Shown piece after piece: positions 22,201 through 24,067 of a stretch of 24,067 nucleotides of DNA; positions within the stretch are counted from its first letter, which is position 1, and every line of letters starts with the position of its first letter. This DNA is from Scenedesmus sp. ARA3 (Eukaryota > Chlorophyta > Chlorophyceae > Sphaeropleales > Scenedesmaceae). Both the position numbers and the translations under genes were made by a program. Below the pieces are notes generated by a model, which was not told the DNA's origin, searched no databases, and was given only the letters and a program-made list of their open reading frames with translations. Where the stretch lies: assembly GCA_004335835.1 (NCBI GenBank), contig RWJK01001077.1, positions 3,926 to 27,992 on the forward strand. The letters are read 5' to 3'.

Positions 22201-22268
22201 ATGCATATGCGGGCGGCATCCAGGCGTACGCCTGCCTGAGCCACCTGGCTGATGCAAGGCGTGGCTGA
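16270..22268 (+). CDS. Chromatin protein: PHD finger, ARID, AT-hook, Agenet/Tudor-like
   Basis: Probably a nuclear reader that binds histone tails (PHD), DNA (ARID, AT-hook) and perhaps methylated residues (Agenet/Tudor-like). Exons: 16270-16381, 16494-16582, 16953-17023, 17304-17361, 17698-18007, 18233-18405, 18794-18898, 19282-19353, 19700-20036, 20259-20428, 20670-21781, 22103-22268; total 2775 nt (924 aa plus TGA). The PHD finger is C4HC3 with C11, C14, C23, C26, H31, C34, C50, C53. ARID is about 216-305 (LMGGQAVGAWQLWREVWAWGG, then RIKKSYDSVIEPL after LW). An AT-hook (RRPVGRPRGSKNKRKR) sits near 355-370, followed by an Asp/Glu-rich stretch. Residues 500-545 (VGQLVDFRQW, GWRSGTVLAIEPG) and about 772-870 (MLVEALHQGCWWPAKVLSV) look like Agenet/Tudor modules, split by poly-Gln, poly-Ala and an eight-His run. 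Residues 68-180 (VSDDYVELQYLDLQ, GTTDKHAWTL) are unassigned. The ATG was chosen as the first in frame with a purine-free but +4 G context; an upstream exon is possible. Confidence 0.85.
17113..17238 (+). other. Possible in-frame cassette exon of the PHD-ARID gene
   Basis: Inside intron 3, a strong pyrimidine-rich acceptor (TGTTGTGTCTGCAG) precedes a 126-nt segment with no stop in the required phase, ending CTTCAG|GCAAGC, a typical GC donor. An alternative GT donor (GCCAA|GTGCGG near 17191) is also in phase. Inclusion would add 42 aa, rich in His and Cys (MHCSSHTVHGHAKCGKH). Skipping it gives VFYR|CRTVAVSDDYVEL, which reads more like ordinary protein, so the main model leaves it out. Confidence 0.3.
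18913..18957. repeat. CAG/CGG tract just inside PHD-ARID intron 7 donor
   Basis: CAG units with CGG interruptions start about 14 nt after the donor GTGAGA at 18899. Intronic. Confidence 0.85.
22068..22094. repeat. (CTG)n tract at the 3' end of PHD-ARID intron 11
   Basis: Nine CTG units precede CATTGCAG and the final exon at 22103, in the position of a polypyrimidine tract. Confidence 0.9.
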
Positions 22269-22410
22269 TGTTGCTGATGTAAAGGCCCCTGCGGTGTGAG
22301 GCGGGGCTGTTGTTGACAGAGGGATTGTGTGTAACCGTTGTACAGTGTGATGTGGCTGACGGCCTCTGTGGTAAGAGGCGGGGCTGTTGTGTGCTGATGT
22401 GGCGGCGCCT
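22269..22410. repeat. Degenerate 77-bp direct repeat in the PHD-ARID 3' flank
   Basis: GAGGCGGGGCTGTTGT occurs at 22298 and again at 22375, each preceded by a GTGGCTGA element at a variable distance. It lies directly after the stop codon and is probably within the 3' UTR. Confidence 0.6.
22330..22334 (+). terminator. Possible TGTAA poly(A) signal of the PHD-ARID gene
   Basis: TGTAA lies 62 nt after the stop codon. Another TGTAA at 22279-22283 is only 11 nt after the stop and less likely. Motif evidence only. Confidence 0.35.
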
Positions 22411-23670
22411 ATGATGCGACAGTTCGTCGGATGCCCCCAGCGTGCAGTGTCGTGTACATGGAGCCTGCCTATATAACTCAGCTATATAGCGTCGCGCATA
22501 TGTTACGTAGTGTCACAAGGGGCGTGCATACATACGTATGAGGACTGAGCTGCTCCAGCGTTACATCAGTTGCACAAGCCCCGGGCGTGCTCACACCGTG
22601 GCGTTTGAAACCCTTGCAAGTCCGTGTTGGACGTGCGTTCAAGACTAGCTTTAACTCTTCAGAAGACTGGCACGTAGGCAGGAGTGCCTTGCGGTAACAG
22701 AGACGGCCAGGTGCAGGCTGTTGCGTAGGCGCGCAGGCAACAGCAGCTGGGCTCAACAACCGCCTGTCTCACGCACACACCCGTTACAAGTGCAACAGCA
22801 TTAGGCAGCAAACAGCAAACTGCACATTTACAAGTGTGTTGATCGGCAGCTGCACAGTTAAAACTTAGTTGATTTGAAACCATTTTGCACACATGTGCAA
22901 GCAAATGATTTGGCCGCCGCATGCTTGTTGCATGCGCTGGTTGGACCAAACTGGTGGAAAGATTTGCTGTTTGCTATGGGCAAGGCTTGTGTTATTGCAA
23001 CCGCACCACCGTCTGTGAGCGTACAGTGTTCGCGCCGGCACCGCCATCTTGGCGGTTTTAGCTGCCCAATATCTCTTGCGTGAAGGCATCAGTCTACTGC
23101 TGCCACACTAACACTCAAGAGCCTCGAAGACGCAAGACCAAGACGCACCCCAGAAGAAAGCCTCATTCATTTGTTACATGTTCTGTACACCTAGGCTCAG
23201 GCACCAGCCAGCACACAAGGCAGCCCCTCCCCAGGCCGCTCCTCCTCGCTTCACGCTGCACCTGCAGCTGGCTTACTTGAGGAGTGATGGGAGCTGGAAG
23301 AGGCCCTAAAGCAACACATCAGCGGCGGCAGCAGCAGCAGCAGTTGAACACACAGTGAAGTACTGGAGTGTTGTGGTGAAGGCACTGCTGGCACAACAAA
23401 CCTGCAGCACATGTACTGCCCATAGAGCATATCAGCAGTGCCAGGCATATATCGACTGTCCATATTTACATATCATATTGCACTATTTGCATCATACATG
23501 CACTAAACTGTATGCACTAAACCATGCCGGCTCGTGCTGTGAAATATACTCTTGGAATTACTTGCATCATTCAGCACGCACTACCTGTTCTTTCACCATG
23601 CAACCACTCACTGACCAACCAGATAGATTCATCCAGTTTCTGTGACTGTCACTGACTGCTTGGCAGGCAT
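22411..23670. other. About 1.26 kb with no supported gene
   Basis: Short open frames on both strands have no start context, splice pattern or protein-like composition I can defend. Small structures seen are an imperfect palindrome around CTATATAACTCAGCTATATAG (near 22470-22490), an inverted repeat ACCGCCATCTTGGCGGT near 23040, and a short CAG run near 23325-23342. Confidence 0.5.
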
Positions 23671-23673
23671 GAT

Positions 23674-23699
23674 GGTAGGTAGTGCAGGTAGGTAGTGCA
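23674..23699. repeat. 13-bp perfect tandem repeat
   Basis: GGTAGGTAGTGCA occurs twice in tandem (23674-23686 and 23687-23699), immediately before the 54-bp repeat. Confidence 0.9.
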
Positions 23700-23702
23700 G
23701 GC

Positions 23703-23810
23703 TTCTCTGCTGAACATTACCCGGCTGGTGGAAGCTGCAAGGACATTTGACAATCTTTCTCTGCTGAACATTAACCGGCTGGTGGAAGCTGCAAGAACAT
23801 TTGACACTCT
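23703..23810 (+). repeat. 54-bp tandem repeat, coding-like (18 codons)
   Basis: Copies 23703-23756 and 23757-23810 match at 51 of 54 bases. On the plus strand the open frame reads LLNITRLVEAARTFDNLS then LLNINRLVEAARTFDTLS. The length is a multiple of three and of the three differences one is silent. The frame has no ATG; an acceptor-like GTGCAG sits just upstream, at about 23695-23700. It may be a fragment of a gene or of a repeat-family element. Confidence 0.8.
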
Positions 23811-23823
23811 TTCTACATTTAAG

Positions 23824-23984
23824 CAGTCGGTCATAATTGACATAGTCGATTGCCAACACACTGAGCCCATCAATATTTTGCTTCGTGATAGCTAACAACT
23901 GTTGAGCACCCACAACACTTGGTAGCTATCACGCAGCAAACTAATGATGGGCTCAGTGCGTTGGTGATCCACCATGACCGACTG
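23824..23984. repeat. Long inverted repeat (hairpin) with coding-like arms
   Basis: The left arm 23824-23894 is the reverse complement of the right arm 23984-23923, with a 28-nt loop (23895-23922). The outer 11 bp (CAGTCGGTCAT) match exactly, and the inner 41 bp (from CAAC to GATAGCTA) have 4 mismatches. Between them the left arm carries 9 extra bases. Read in the same frame, the arms encode related peptides: QTEPI-like cores followed by LLRDS, with QHTEPINILLRDS on the left and QRTEPIISLLRDSY on the right (minus strand). Confidence 0.85.
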
Positions 23985-24067
23985 AATAGCGCAGCACCCT
24001 CCTGCGCCCTCAGCACGCACCTACTGTCACATGGGCGGGTCACTTCAGGCCTGTCCTCTCACGCCGA

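Noticed and set aside
22478..22759. 93-codon minus-strand frame
   Set aside because: No splice signals, promoter context or recognisable motif; likely chance.
23269..23311. Mini-exon-like segment on the minus strand (TTGCTTTAG acceptor, CTCAA|GTAAGC donor)
   Set aside because: About 30 nt with no neighbouring exons to join; cannot be distinguished from chance.
1..24067. CRISPR array from the many short repeats
   Set aside because: The repeats are contiguous trinucleotide tracts or single tandem duplications without regular unique spacers, in a eukaryotic nuclear context.

Overview
This is nuclear DNA from a eukaryote, most likely a chlorophycean green alga. The evidence is short exons with GT-AG introns of about 80-860 nt, GC-rich coding, and dense CAG/CTG tracts that encode poly-Gln, poly-Ala and poly-Ser. 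A plant-type plastid ferritin and a few candidate TGTAA-type polyadenylation signals fit the same picture. Placement in Sphaeropleales (Scenedesmus-like) is a guess from style, not shown. No rRNA, tRNA, CRISPR array, complete transposon or prokaryotic feature was found.

Layout. (1) Positions 1-591, minus: two exons of an unrecognised protein running off the left edge into a poly-Ser tract. (2) Positions 2385-4793, minus: chloroplast ferritin, 6 exons, 234 aa, all six ferroxidase residues present. (3) Positions 5469-8739, minus: mTERF-like helical-repeat protein, 4 exons, about 781 aa, with large Gln/Ala/Ser inserts. (4) Positions 9212-11961, plus: Lys-rich nuclear protein resembling plant SCI1 (style cell-cycle inhibitor 1), 7 exons, 338 aa. 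(5) Positions 12711-15939, minus: alpha-tubulin N-acetyltransferase (ATAT/MEC-17), 7 exons, 668 aa, with a long poly-Gln tail. (6) Positions 16270-22268, plus: chromatin protein with PHD finger, ARID, AT-hook and Agenet/Tudor-like segments, 12 exons, about 924 aa. (7) Positions 22269-24067: no convincing gene, but direct repeats and a long inverted repeat that forms a hairpin.

All five complete gene models were joined by hand from splice sites and reading phase, and in each the exon lengths sum to a multiple of three. Genes 3/4 and 5/6 are head-to-head pairs with 472 and 330 bp between start codons, so shared bidirectional promoters are likely. Genes 4 and 5 converge. The genes do not form one pathway: iron storage, organelle gene expression, nuclear/cell-cycle function, microtubule acetylation and chromatin reading are simply neighbours.

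The most unusual theme is local partial exon duplication. A piece of ferritin exon 4 sits as a pseudo-exon in the next intron. An exon of the SCI1-like gene has an exact 60-bp second copy, with its donor, in phase to act as a mutually exclusive exon. The right end carries an 18-codon direct repeat and an inverted duplication whose arms differ by an in-frame 9-nt indel. CAG/CTG tracts also lie next to several splice sites.
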